A stretch of DNA of 64,000 nucleotides from Actinoplanes regularis (lineage in GTDB: Bacteria > Actinomycetota > Actinomycetes > Mycobacteriales > Micromonosporaceae): the NCBI RefSeq assembly GCF_900188005.1, contig NZ_FZNR01000004.1, positions 514,874 to 578,873 of the forward strand, written 5' to 3'. Positions 55,289 to 64,000 of the stretch are shown piece after piece (within the stretch, counting starts at the first letter, position 1; each line of letters begins with the position of its first letter). Below the pieces are notes generated by a model that saw only the letters and a program-made list of their open reading frames with translations, searched no databases and had not been told where the DNA came from. The translations under genes were made by a program, and so were the position numbers.

Positions 55289-55556
55289 ACGGACCTCATC
55301 GATGCCCTATTCGCTCCTCGCATCGGCGATGACCGAGGAGGTCCTTGCACGCCGCCGAGAACGCCAGCATCGGCTACGAATCTGGGTACACCCGTGCGCT
55401 CAAGACGAACCAGGATCTCCGGCACTCGGCGGCAGGAAGCGGCCTGGTGACGGAGCACCTCCGTGATTCCGCCGGGGCAGCGGAACGGGCCAAGGGATTG
55501 AGGCCGACGGAAGTTGAGCGGCTTGGGGATGACCTCGATGTCCGTCGCTGATCTGA

Positions 55557-57098
55557 TCAGGCCGGGACGGACGCGGGCACTATGGGCCCTGCTTCGGTGC
55601 CGGCCAGCACCCACCGGCCGCGGCCGAGTTGCTTGGCCTGGTACATCGCCGCGTCCGCGGACCGCAGTACCGTCCCGCCACGATCCCCGTCGGGGCCGCC
55701 CGCAGTCGCGGCGATGCCGATGCTCGCACCGACCGTCAGGTGGTGGCCGCGGAATTCCACAGGCAGCGCGACGTCGGCGAGGATCCGCTCGGCCAGCCAG
55801 ACCGCGTCCGCTTCCCCGACTCCCGGGCACAGCAGCACGAACTCGTCGCCGCCGAGGCGGGCCACCAGATCACCGGCCCGCACCACGGCGGAAAGTCGCT
55901 GGGCTACCGCCACCAGCACCGAATCGCCGGCTTCGTGGCCGTACCTGTCGTTGACCTCCTTGAAACCGTCGAGGTCGAGGTAGAGCACGGCGACCGGGAC
56001 ATCCGTGCTGGGCCGCAGGTGGGCGAGCCGTTCACCCAGCACCGCCCGGTTGGACAATCCGGTGAGCGGGTCGTGCTGCGCCTGATAAGTCAGCCGGGCT
56101 TGGGTGCGGTCCTGCTCGCGGACCGCGGTCGTGAAGCGGGTCAGCACGAACATCGTGCACAGCGCAGCAGCACCCAACGCCACGAGCGTTCTGGCGTTGA
56201 ATCCCGCGTGCGCCAGGGTCAGCGTCGGCGTGGTCATCAACGCCAGGCCAAGGAACAGCACCCGGGCCGGGTGCAGCTTGGGAACCTGATGGCCGGCCCG
56301 AGTCAGCTCGGCCCGCCCGGGGTGCAGCAGGGCCGCGCTGATCAGCGCATTGCCGAACATGACAAGCGTGCCCAGCCGCGCCGCGGCGTCGTAGCCGATC
56401 CATTTCGGCAACAGGCCCTGGTCGGTCAGCAGCGGCAGGATGTTGATGGCCAGGTCGTTGCCCAGGTACAGAGCGGTCGCCGCGAACAACAGCCGGGTGG
56501 GGGTGCCCCGGGTGCCCGGGGACAGCGCGACGACCAGCACCCCGGCCAGCAGAACCACGTCAGCGACCGGATACAGCGCCGGCACCACCGTCTCGATCAC
56601 CGAGTAGCCCTGGCCCAGGAACGGAGAGATCAGGAACTCCCAGCCGAGCAGGGCGGCGGCCACGGTGAGGGTTCCCGCGTCGAGCACCGCCCCACGCAAC
56701 CGGCCCGGGGCGCGCCGAACGGCCATCTGCAGCAGGGCGAGGGCCATCAGTGGGTACCCGCCGAGCCAGCACACGTCGGCCAGACCCACCGAGGGCACTT
56801 CGCCGACCAGGTATGTGTAAAGGATCTCGATCGTGTCGCCGAGGAACCACAGCGTCTGCGCCAGGGCGATCAGCAACCATGGGCGGCGATCGGCGGGCCG
56901 GGCCAAGCGCAGCGCCGCCCACCAGGCCAGGCCGCACAGGGCCAGATAGACCACGGCGTACGCGATGTCACCGGTACCGGTGCCGTACCCGGCAAACAGC
57001 ATGGCGACCACGCCCGCTGTCGCCAGTAGGAAGGTCCGTACGCCGCGAGTACCCATGGGCGCACCATCGGCCGCTGCTGCCCGCAGTTGAGTAAACAC
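55557..57098 (-). CDS. Membrane diguanylate cyclase (GGDEF)
   Basis: 513 residues. About ten N-terminal membrane helices (residues ~20-335) form a sensor region of MASE-like type, then a GGDEF domain (HDPLTGLSNRAVLGERL, YLDLDGFKEVNDRYGHEAGD, LVARLGGDEFVLL at ~415). GGDEF is intact, so c-di-GMP synthesis is expected; no RxxD inhibitory site is obvious five residues before it. There is no EAL domain. It lies downstream of the PAS hybrid kinase on the same strand and shares an upstream element with it. Confidence 0.93.
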   Translation of the reverse strand: MFTQLRAAAADGAPMGTRGVRTFLLATAGVVAMLFAGYGTGTGDIAYAVVYLALCGLAWWAALRLARPADRRPWLLIALAQTLWFLGDTIEILYTYLVGEVPSVGLADVCWLGGYPLMALALLQMAVRRAPGRLRGAVLDAGTLTVAAALLGWEFLISPFLGQGYSVIETVVPALYPVADVVLLAGVLVVALSPGTRGTPTRLLFAATALYLGNDLAINILPLLTDQGLLPKWIGYDAAARLGTLVMFGNALISAALLHPGRAELTRAGHQVPKLHPARVLFLGLALMTTPTLTLAHAGFNARTLVALGAAALCTMFVLTRFTTAVREQDRTQARLTYQAQHDPLTGLSNRAVLGERLAHLRPSTDVPVAVLYLDLDGFKEVNDRYGHEAGDSVLVAVAQRLSAVVRAGDLVARLGGDEFVLLCPGVGEADAVWLAERILADVALPVEFRGHHLTVGASIGIAATAGGPDGDRGGTVLRSADAAMYQAKQLGRGRWVLAGTEAGPIVPASVPA

Positions 57099-57120
57099 CG
57101 CATGCCAGGGCGATCGCCGC

Positions 57121-57260
57121 GGTTCGCACGCAAGATCAACGTGGGCCGGACGTTACACCATGCGAACCACCCCACCACCGTCACCGGCGACCCGCTACCA
57201 GGGCGTTTGACCAGTTCGCGCTATCCCAGATCGCCGACAAGGAGCGACGAGTGACGAGGA
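57121..57260. repeat. Upstream element copy 1 (before the diguanylate cyclase)
   Basis: The segment with CGGACGTTACACCATGCGAA and GGCGACCCGCTACC matches 60304-60460 over roughly 100 bp with small gaps. It lies 25-160 bp upstream of the cyclase start. The match includes GGTTCGC at the left end and a GAG/GTGA-rich right end. Confidence 0.7.
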
Positions 57261-57349
57261 CTTCAAGGTTGACGGCCGGTCACTCGGGCGGTCAACTCGC
57301 GAACAAAGCGCCCGTCTTCCGGGCTGATCTCCCACGTACGCCTCGCCGG

Positions 57350-60079
57350 TCAGGTTGTCGGGGCGCTGTCGAGTACCTGCCGGATCTTCTGCAGCAGGTC
57401 GGACTCGGAGAACGGCTTCTCGACAAGGGTGACGCCCGGGTCCAGCGTGCCCTGGGAGGCGAGGACCGGCTGGGCATAGCCCGACATGTACAGCACGTGG
57501 ATACCGGGACGTAGATCCTGCATGGTGGTGGCGAGTTCCTTGCCGAGCATATGGGGCATGATCACATCGGTGAGCAGCACGTCTATTCGTTTGTCCGTAC
57601 TATCGGCGAGTCTGATCGCTTCGGGGCCGTCGGCAGCGGTGAGCACTTCGTAGCCGTTGCGGTCCAGGATGCGGCGGGTGACCTCGCGCAACGCCTCCTC
57701 GTCCTCGACGACCAGGACGCGCTCGCCGCCATGTCGCATGTAGCCGGGGGCAGCGGGCTGCTCGGCCGGGCCGGCAGTCTGGTCGGTGGCCGGCAACAGC
57801 GCGGTGAACTCGGTGCCGGTGCCGAGGCTGGAGCGGATTTCGGCGTGGCCGCCCGCCTGAGCGATGATGCCGTAGACGGTGGCCAGTCCGAGCCCGGATC
57901 CCTCGCCCTTGGGCTTGGTCGTGAAGAACGGTTCGAAGACTCGCTCGGCGACCTCGACGGGCATGCCGGTGCCAGTGTCGGCGACCTGAAGCTTCGTGTA
58001 GCGGCCCGCCTTCAGGCCCGGCCGGGCGTTCTGCTCCGTCACAGCCTCGTTGGTGGTGCTGATGCGCAGCACCCCGCCGTCCGGCATCGCGTCGCGGGCG
58101 TTGACGGCGAGGTTGACCAGAACCTGCTCGATCTGCCCAGGGTCAACGAGGACATGCCACTGGTCGTCGCCCAGAACAGTGGTCAACTGGATATGCTCGC
58201 CCAGCGTCCGGCACAGCAACTGTTCGACCTCCGTGACCACGTCGTTGAGATTGAGGACCTGCGGGCGTACGACCTCGCGCCGGCCGAACGCGAGCAGTTG
58301 GTGGGTGAGCGCAGTAGCGCGTTTTCCGGCGCGCAGGACCTGGGCGATGTCCTGGGCAGCCGCCTTCCAGCGGGGGTCGCCCTCTTGCGCGGCCTTGACG
58401 ATCTCCTCCTCGATGAAGGCGGTGTAATTGAGGATCACCGCCATCAGATTGTTGAAATCGTGGGCCACGCCCCCGGCGAGTTGGCCCAGACTCTCCAGGC
58501 GCTGGGACTGATGCAGCTGGGCCTCGAGGCGTTCCCGCTCGGCGGCAGCAGTCAGGCGCTCACGCTCGGCCTGCAGTTCCAGGCGATCGGTGACGTCGCG
58601 GATCGACGCTGAGACGACCGTCCCGTCCTCGGTCTCCAGTGCGGAGAGGCTGATCTCCGCAGGGAACTCGGTGCCGTCCTTGCGCCTGGCGGCCAGCGGC
58701 ATGCCGGCGCCCATCGGCCTCGGCCGCGGGTGAGCGAAGTACTGCCGGCGATGGCCAGGATGGGCGGCGCGGACGCTCTCGGGAACGAGGATCTCGATCG
58801 GCTGTCCGAGCAGCTCGTCGCGTCCGTATCCGAACAGTCGCTCGGCCTGCGCATTGACCAGGGCGATCGCGCCGTCGGCCGTCACCCCGACGATGGCGTC
58901 CGGGGCGGCCTCCAACAAGCCCCGGAACTTCGCCTCGGCCCGTTGCCGTTCGCTGATGTCGCGGGAGACCGAGGAGACACCGACAATGTTGCCGGCCGTG
59001 TCGGCGATCGGCGACATGCTCAGCAGAACGGTGATGACGCTGCCGTCCTTGCGCAGACGTTCGGTCTGATACTGCTCCACCCGCTCGCCGCGCAGGATCT
59101 GGTCCAGCAGCGTGCTCTCGACGGGCTCCTGGCCGGACGGGAACAGAAGCGTGACGTCGCGGCCGATGATCTCCTCAGAGGTGTACCCGTACAGCCGCTC
59201 GGCGCCCGGATTCCAGCTGGTGATCACACCTTGCGGGGTCTTTCCCATGATCGCGTCGTGGGAGGACTGGACGATCGCGGCCAGCCGGTTGCGGGCCTCG
59301 GCGGCGCGGCGGCGTTCGCTGACATCGCGGATGGCCGCCGATACCAACGTGCCGTCCTCGGTGTCGATCGCCGACAGCGAGATCTCCGCGGGGAACTCGC
59401 TGCCGTCCCGGCGGCGGGCGGCCAGTTCCATGCCGGCGCCCATCGGCCTGGGCACCGGATCGGACAGATAGCGGGACCGGTGGTGCGGGTGGCGCTCGCG
59501 GGCGGCAGCCGGGACCAGGACCTCCATGGGCCGACCGAGAAGTTCTCGCCGGTCGTATCCGAACATGCGCTCTGCTTGCACGTTGATCAAGGCGATCCGC
59601 CCGTCCTCGTCCACCCCGACGATCGCGTCGGGTGCAGCCTCCAGCAAACCGCGAAACTTCGCCTCCGCCCCGGCGCGGTCGGTGACGTCGCGTACCACCG
59701 CGGCGACGAGACGGCTGTCGCCGGCGCCGATCGCCGACAGCGAGATCTCGGCCGGGAATTCGCTGCCGTCCTTGCGCCGGGCCGCCAGCCGCACACCCGC
59801 GCCCATCGGCCTGGGCTGCGGATCGACCAGGTACTGCTCCCGGTAGTGAGGATGCAGGAATCGGGCCTCCTCCGGCACGAGCAACTCCATCGTCTGACCG
59901 AGGAGCTCACTGCGGTCGTAGCCGAACAGGCGCTCCGCCTGAGCGTTGACCAGCACGATCCGGCCATCGGTCGACACCCCGACGATGGCATCCGGGGCGG
60001 CCTCCAGCAGTCCGCTCGCGCCGTCGTCCGACCATGTCCCCAACTCGGACCATCCCTCCGACCACGGGACCCCAGCCAT
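57350..60079 (-). CDS. Multi-PAS hybrid histidine kinase with C-terminal receiver
   Basis: 909 residues, no membrane segment. Four PAS domains (~20-140, 143-265, 270-390, 390-510). PAS 1, 2 and 4 are close copies (each with [18 protein letters not shown]-type, [25 protein letters not shown]), while PAS 3 is different ([28 protein letters not shown]). Then HisKA with AHDFNN (His ~540), HATPase ([32 protein letters not shown]), and a receiver with [10 protein letters not shown] and EKPF. A soluble sensor, perhaps of redox state or small ligands. The diguanylate cyclase gene follows after 250 bp. Confidence 0.94.
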   Translation of the reverse strand: MAGVPWSEGWSELGTWSDDGASGLLEAAPDAIVGVSTDGRIVLVNAQAERLFGYDRSELLGQTMELLVPEEARFLHPHYREQYLVDPQPRPMGAGVRLAARRKDGSEFPAEISLSAIGAGDSRLVAAVVRDVTDRAGAEAKFRGLLEAAPDAIVGVDEDGRIALINVQAERMFGYDRRELLGRPMEVLVPAAARERHPHHRSRYLSDPVPRPMGAGMELAARRRDGSEFPAEISLSAIDTEDGTLVSAAIRDVSERRRAAEARNRLAAIVQSSHDAIMGKTPQGVITSWNPGAERLYGYTSEEIIGRDVTLLFPSGQEPVESTLLDQILRGERVEQYQTERLRKDGSVITVLLSMSPIADTAGNIVGVSSVSRDISERQRAEAKFRGLLEAAPDAIVGVTADGAIALVNAQAERLFGYGRDELLGQPIEILVPESVRAAHPGHRRQYFAHPRPRPMGAGMPLAARRKDGTEFPAEISLSALETEDGTVVSASIRDVTDRLELQAERERLTAAAERERLEAQLHQSQRLESLGQLAGGVAHDFNNLMAVILNYTAFIEEEIVKAAQEGDPRWKAAAQDIAQVLRAGKRATALTHQLLAFGRREVVRPQVLNLNDVVTEVEQLLCRTLGEHIQLTTVLGDDQWHVLVDPGQIEQVLVNLAVNARDAMPDGGVLRISTTNEAVTEQNARPGLKAGRYTKLQVADTGTGMPVEVAERVFEPFFTTKPKGEGSGLGLATVYGIIAQAGGHAEIRSSLGTGTEFTALLPATDQTAGPAEQPAAPGYMRHGGERVLVVEDEEALREVTRRILDRNGYEVLTAADGPEAIRLADSTDKRIDVLLTDVIMPHMLGKELATTMQDLRPGIHVLYMSGYAQPVLASQGTLDPGVTLVEKPFSESDLLQKIRQVLDSAPTT

Positions 60080-61108
60080 CCACTTCGACGCAGAGTGGCT
60101 CAGTTATCACGCCCAGACCTGGTGCATCTGACCGCGCAAATCATTCATTTCGACAACCCCGCATGTCCAGAACCCATCTGGGTGACCCCGGCCATCGCGC
60201 GACGCTGGAGCTCGCCACCGGCGCCGAGAACCGTGCCCGAGCGGCAGCGAAATCACCGCAGGACAGCTCCAAACGCGCACGAATCAGGCGACCGAACCAG
60301 TGCGGTTCGCGCAATGCCTCATTTGACCGCGCGTACGCCCAGGTCAAGCACTAAGTGGCCCGGACGTCGCACCATGCGAACCACCCAGCTATCCCCGGCG
60401 ACCCGCTACCGGGATATTTCGCCAGCTCACGACGTGATCGGAGGCGAAGGGGTGAGCAAGGACAACGTCAGTTGATCATCAGCCGGAATACTAGACGCGG
60501 GTGAAACATGGCAATATCCCTCGCCGGACAAGCCGACAAGTAGTTGGCTCCGGCGGAGACCTCGGCCGCCCAACTCAGCCGCCGCTGCCCGCTACAGCCA
60601 CGTTGAGTCAGCCGACGGCAACGCAATTCAGGCCTGCGCTGTGACAGCCTCCCAGCCCGGCCAGCGAGCACCAGAACCTGAGAAAGTTTCCTGATCTTCC
60701 TCTAGCTGGCCCGCATGACCCAACTGCGTCAGATCAATGCTCGACAAGCGGGATTCTGCCCGGGTTCGTTGATCGCCCACCTAGAGTGCTGCCCGCAGAT
60801 CATTTGGGCAACTCGGCTAGCAGCCTCTTGTTAGTCGGCACCGTTGCAACGTCCCCAGCGACGACCAGCCGGCCGACGCCCTGCATCCCCGTTGCCGCGT
60901 CTGTTACGGCACCCACGGCGTAGGCAAGCCGACGCATCCCGTAGTCGGAAGCGAGAGCACCTCTCCATGAACGCCGAGCGATCGACTTCTCGGCCCCTTC
61001 AGACGCCCGGTCCGGTCGCCTTCCCTGCGAAAGACGACGACCAGACCGGGGCGAATGAACCACCCGCGAGGACGGACCTCGTGGCGCACACGCAAAGGAG
61101 AGCATGCC
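60080..61108. other. Gene-poor stretch of about 1 kb
   Basis: No frame here has convincing family motifs. It contains the second upstream-element copy (60304-60460). A 45-codon minus-strand frame at 60800-60939 (starting MRRLAYAVGAVTDAAT) could be a small gene or a gene remnant. No tRNA-like fold or transposon end was seen. Confidence 0.5.
60304..60460. repeat. Upstream element copy 2 (before the PAS kinase)
   Basis: Contains CGGACGTCGCACCATGCGAA and GGCGACCCGCTACCGGG, matching 57121-57260 in the same orientation. It lies 225-380 bp upstream of the kinase start. Confidence 0.7.
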
Positions 61109-61336
61109 ATGGACACCGATGACCTGTACTCGGTCGAGGTCCCGGAAACGGCGTTCCGCACGCCGTGCGGCGGCAGCCTGGAGTCCTGCGTCTCGTTCGC
61201 GGACATCCCCGGCGAGCCCGGTGCCTACGCCATCCGCGACACCAAGCTCGGCGCGGCCAGCCCGACCCTGCGCTTCAGCGCGGCGGAGATGACCGACTTC
61301 GTCACCGCCATCACCGGCCCGGGCGACAACGCCTGA
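61109..61336 (+). CDS. DUF397 protein
   Basis: 75 residues. VEVPETAFRTPCGGSLESCVSFADIPGEPGAYAIRDTKLGAASPTLRFSAAEMTDFVTAI has the actinobacterial DUF397 pattern (S/C-x-C-V-x-hydrophobic, then the RDTK strand and LxF-WxxF-like end). AAAGGAGAG upstream supports ATG 61109. Members usually sit beside an XRE-type regulator (WhiJ-like systems); none is present here, so this copy is an orphan. Confidence 0.85.
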   Translation: MDTDDLYSVEVPETAFRTPCGGSLESCVSFADIPGEPGAYAIRDTKLGAASPTLRFSAAEMTDFVTAITGPGDNA

Positions 61337-61543
61337 TCCGCAAGCCCAGTTCACACCGGGTGGGCCGCCGGAGGGCGGCCCATCGCACCGGGCAACAGAT
61401 TGAGGAAGCGGGATGACCCTCGGGCACTGGCACGGGTACCTCTGGACCGGATCGAGCAAGGATCGCGGAATCGTCAAGTGCGGCCAGCGCAGCGGCATCG
61501 CGAACCATAGAGTGTGGCGAATGGGATGGGACGGAGGTGTCTC

Positions 61544-62503
61544 TTGAAGGTCTTGTTGACTGGTGGGGCCGGCAACGTCGGGTCGCACACGCTGCCGGAG
61601 TTGGTTGCGCGGGGCCACACCGTGCGCTGGTTCGAGCGGTCGACCACGGCCAAGCGGCGCTCGGCTCGCGGCCTGCCGCCGGGCGTCGAGGTCGTCTGGG
61701 GTGACATCACCGATGCCGCTGCGGTCCTGCGCGCGACCGCCGGCGTGGATGCGGTGGTCCACCTCGCGGCGCTCATCCCGCCAGCGGCGGACGAGGAGCC
61801 GGAACGCGCCCGTGCCATCAATGTCGACGGTACGGCCAACGTCGTGGCGGCATGCCAGGCGCAGCCGACACCACCAAGGTTGCTGTTCTCATCCACATTC
61901 GACGTCCATGGCTACACATTGGACAAGCTGCCGCCGCGTCGCGTCGACGATCCGCTGGTCGCGACGGACCCGTATACGGAGCACAAGATCAAGTGTGAGG
62001 AACTCGTCCGCGAGTCCGGCCTGACCTGGTGCATCTTCCGCTTCGCCGACGTACCGATCCTTGGTGTGCGCGATCCGCATCCGATCATGTTCGAGATCGG
62101 GTTGGACAACCGGATCGAGGCGCTGCACGCCGGCGATGCCGGCCTGGCGATCGCCAACGCGCTGGAGACGCCGGGGGTCTGGGGCCGCGTTCTGTTCGTC
62201 GGCGGGGGATCGTCGTGCCAGCTCACGTATCGGGAGTACCTGACCCGGCTGCTGGCGGCGATGGGTGTCGAGCCGTTGCCGGATGAAGCGTTCAGCACCG
62301 CGGTCTACGCGACCGACTGGATCGACACCACGGAAAGCGAGGCGTTGCTGCACTATCAGCGCCATGACTTCGCCGACATCGCCGAGGCCATCGCGGCGAG
62401 CCTCGGTTGGAAGCGACGTCTGGTGCCACTGGTCGGCCCGCTCGCGCGAGGCGCGATCCTGCGGCTGTCGCCCTACCATCGCCAATCGGGTGCCAAACCA
62501 TGA
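61544..62503 (+). CDS. NAD-dependent epimerase/dehydratase (extended SDR)
   Basis: 319 residues. KVLLTGGAGNVGSHTLPELVARGH gives the GxxGxxG cofactor motif, and GVDAVVHLAALIPP, RLLFSSTFDVHGYT and DPYTEHKIKCEE provide the catalytic Ser/Thr and YxxxK. TTG 61544 is chosen because GGAGG lies 6 bp upstream and the Rossmann motif then starts at residue 2; the GTG at 61514 adds ten unlike residues and overlaps the ribosome site. The substrate is unknown. Confidence 0.88.
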   Translation: MKVLLTGGAGNVGSHTLPELVARGHTVRWFERSTTAKRRSARGLPPGVEVVWGDITDAAAVLRATAGVDAVVHLAALIPPAADEEPERARAINVDGTANVVAACQAQPTPPRLLFSSTFDVHGYTLDKLPPRRVDDPLVATDPYTEHKIKCEELVRESGLTWCIFRFADVPILGVRDPHPIMFEIGLDNRIEALHAGDAGLAIANALETPGVWGRVLFVGGGSSCQLTYREYLTRLLAAMGVEPLPDEAFSTAVYATDWIDTTESEALLHYQRHDFADIAEAIAASLGWKRRLVPLVGPLARGAILRLSPYHRQSGAKP

Positions 62504-62608
62504 ACGGGTCACGGACGAACGGCGGCGCGGGGGTACCCGTTCCGGGGCTTGAGTCCGGCCGCTGAGACCGTAACGTCTGACATCGGATCTGTGCTAACCA
62601 AGCGCGTG

Positions 62609-62770
62609 ACGGCGTTCGCCGTTGCGCTCGCCCTGCTCTTCCTGGCGCTGACCGGATGCATGCGGATTGTCAACGGCGGCGCCGTGGGCGGCGCAGCCTC
62701 GATCGCCGGCGGGTTCGTGGCGGTTCATCGCGGCCGGATCCGTCCTGACGCTGATCATCCTGCGCCGGAC
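62609..62770 (+). other. Possible remnant of a small membrane or lipoprotein gene
   Basis: From GTG 62609 the frame reads TAFAVALALLFLALTGCMRIVNGG, a hydrophobic segment with a lipobox-like end. A hydrophobic stretch WRFIAAGSVLTLIILRR follows in a different frame, so the gene may be frameshifted. It then runs into the transposase fragment. Confidence 0.3.
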
Positions 62771-62929
62771 GACCTACCGGTGGCTCGTGCTGTGCCGATC
62801 GACGTGGTCGGGCGGCTGGCCGGGTGCCGGCGTGAGATCCACCGCCGTCTGACCGCGCGGACGGACGCGTTGTTCGAGTTGGCGGATGCACTGCTGTGCG
62901 GCGGCGGGCCGGCGAAGACGCTGGCCGAC
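62771..62929 (+). mobile_element. N-terminal fragment of an NF041680-type transposase
   Basis: The frame encodes DVVGRLAGCRREIHRRLTARTDALFELADALLCGGGPAKTLAD, which follows the start of the actinobacterial NF041680 transposase family (RxDALFELxDAxLCxxGPxKTL). About 53 codons remain. The expected continuation (SLxPEHRRGHG) is absent, and the sequence switches at about 62930 to an unrelated minus-strand gene. Confidence 0.72.
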
Positions 62930-63177
62930 TCCGGCGGTCCGTCCGGCTCGACCGGCAGTAGACCCGCGAGCGCTTCCGACTCGGATTCATCAATACGGGG
63001 ACGCGTGATTCGCTCGGTCAGAAGGATCCAGCCCAGATGCCGGACTCGCGCTTGGTCGTGGCGAACGAGAAGACTCACGACGGCTGGGGGACAGTTCCCC
63101 GCGTCGAGGCGGGCTGCGAGCCAGCCGACGTCGCCGCGTCGTACGGCAGCGCGAACCTCTCCATCCAGCGAAGTCAT
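62930..63177 (-). pseudogene. 5' part of a gene truncated by the transposase fragment
   Basis: From ATG 63177 the minus strand encodes about 82 residues that look like real protein (MTSLDGEVRAAVRRGDVGWL, then an ARLDAGNCPPAVVSLLV helix-rich stretch). The homology-like character ends near 62930, where the transposase fragment begins on the other strand; the frame then runs in antisense of it to 62755. HEAT-like helices are possible but I do not recognise the family. Confidence 0.5.
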
Positions 63178-63231
63178 GGCGCCCGAGGCTAGCAGCGGCA
63201 CCGACAGCGACCAATCGAAATAGCGGTCACC

Positions 63232-64000
63232 TCAGGCCGGGGGGAGTGTGATGGTGAAGGTGGATCCGCCTGTGGGTGCGGGGTGGTAGTGGACGTCGCC
63301 GCTGTTGGCGCGGGCTAGTTCGCGGATGATGTAGAGGCCGAGGCCGGTGCCGGGGACTTTGGCGGCGGTGGTTTCGGCGCGGGCGAAGCGGTTGAAGAGT
63401 TTGTCGCGGAATTCTGGTGGGACGCCGGGGCCGTGGTCGGTGATGTCGATGGTGATCGGGCCGCTGTCGATGGCGTACGCGTTGATGGTTTCGACGCCGC
63501 CGCCGTATTTGCCGGCGTTGCTGATGAGGTTGGTGAGGATCTGGTCGAGGTGGCCGGGCTGGACGGCGGCGGTCAGCCCGGGTGGGCAGGTGACGGTGAC
63601 CGTGCTGGTGGCGGTGGTGGTGCTGAGTGCGGCCTCGATGTGATCGGCGACGCGGACCGGGCGTGGGGTTGCGGTGAGCCGGCCGGCGTCGATGCGGACG
63701 AGGGCGAGTACTTCGTCGACGATGCCGGCGAGACGCCGGGTGGTGCGCTGCACTTTGGTGACGAGCTCTTCGGTTGACGGTGGCATGGGGTCACCGGTGA
63801 GGATGAGGTCGAGGTAGCCGAAAATGGTGCCGAGTGGGTTGTTGATCTCGTGGCCGAGCATGCCGATGAGGTCGGTTTTGAGTTGGCCGGCGGCTTCGAG
63901 GTCGCGGTTGCGGTCGGCGAGTTCGGCGGTGCGGGCGCGGACCTCGTTTTCGAGGGAGTCGTAGAGCAGGGCGTTGTCGAGGGAGACGGCGAGTTGTCCG
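63232..64000 (-). CDS. Histidine kinase, 5' part outside window
   Basis: The visible 256 residues begin in what looks like the end of a GAF domain (QLAVSLDNALLYDSLENEV), then a coiled linker (RARTAELADRNRDLEAA), HisKA with MLGHEINNPLGTIFGYL (phospho-acceptor His), and HATPase with NLISNAGKYGGG, DHGPGVPPE and GTGLGLYI. Soluble by what can be seen. The frame stays open to the window edge, so the true start lies beyond 64000. No response regulator gene is adjacent inside the window. Confidence 0.9.
   Translation of the reverse strand, partial: GQLAVSLDNALLYDSLENEVRARTAELADRNRDLEAAGQLKTDLIGMLGHEINNPLGTIFGYLDLILTGDPMPPSTEELVTKVQRTTRRLAGIVDEVLALVRIDAGRLTATPRPVRVADHIEAALSTTTATSTVTVTCPPGLTAAVQPGHLDQILTNLISNAGKYGGGVETINAYAIDSGPITIDITDHGPGVPPEFRDKLFNRFARAETTAAKVPGTGLGLYIIRELARANSGDVHYHPAPTGGSTFTITLPPA

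Noticed and set aside
55345..55551. 68-codon plus-strand frame between the orphan gene and the cyclase
   Set aside because: No start signal or family features; the opposite strand is equally open.
60800..60939. 45-codon minus-strand frame starting MRRLAYAVGAVTDAAT
   Set aside because: Reads like protein but has no ribosome site or known family; kept only as a remark in the gap entry.
60800..61762. 320-codon minus-strand frame across the DUF397 gene and the epimerase start
   Set aside because: Overlaps two well-supported plus-strand genes and has no motif in that part.

Overview
The window is about 70% G+C, its genes use G/C in third codon positions, and many start with GTG or TTG. It encodes several actinobacterial hallmarks: DUF397 and DUF574 proteins, mycothiol-linked enzyme families, sugar importers without their own ATPase, an NF041680-type transposase and a CebR-type operator. 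This fits a filamentous, motile actinomycete of the Micromonosporaceae (Actinoplanes-like). That placement is inference, because there is no rRNA gene here.

Layout. 1-2214: a three-gene minus-strand operon for a surface glycan or surface protein (small anchored protein, PIG-L deacetylase, processive GT2 glycosyltransferase cut by the window edge). 2348-3151: a CPCC-type cysteine-rich protein. 3573-12569: a catabolic island for a galactose-type (perhaps amino-) sugar, comprising a DeoR repressor, GH4 glycosidase, SIS isomerase/deaminase, ABC importer, two PfkB kinases and a class II aldolase; TGCTCGTT-type sites sit in its promoters. 12577-15664: small accessory genes ending in a strong bidirectional hairpin. 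15858-28652: one 4264-residue polyketide/peptide megasynthase. 28653-42341: TetR regulator, YbhN-like membrane protein, thioredoxin-fold protein, TM2 protein, methyltransferase, serine hydrolase, phosphotransferase, Hsp70-like membrane protein, HAD protein, and a sugar-binding protein coupled to a chemoreceptor. 42682-53024: SIMPL protein, PIG-V-like mannosyltransferase behind a perfect CebR-type box, LD-carboxypeptidase, a complete ROK/ABC/oxidoreductase sugar operon, and an aldo/keto reductase. 53031-64000: SRPBCC protein, two orphans, a diguanylate cyclase and a four-PAS hybrid kinase that share an upstream element, DUF397 protein, NAD-dependent epimerase, a transposase fragment joined to a truncated gene, and a second histidine kinase cut by the window end.

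The megasynthase is the most unusual object. Its order is FAAL - ACP - KS - AT remnant (catalytic Ser lost) - KR - ACP - C - A - PCP - C - acyl-ACP-reductase-like domain. That predicts activation of a free carboxylic acid, one ketide extension with ketoreduction using malonate supplied in trans, condensation with one amino acid, and release by a reductase of the cyanobacterial AAR type rather than a thioesterase or SDR-type R domain. Nearly every interdomain linker is an in-frame tandem repeat, and similar minisatellites with non-triplet periods fill the nearby intergenic regions.

Functions are assigned from motifs read by eye; no database search was run.
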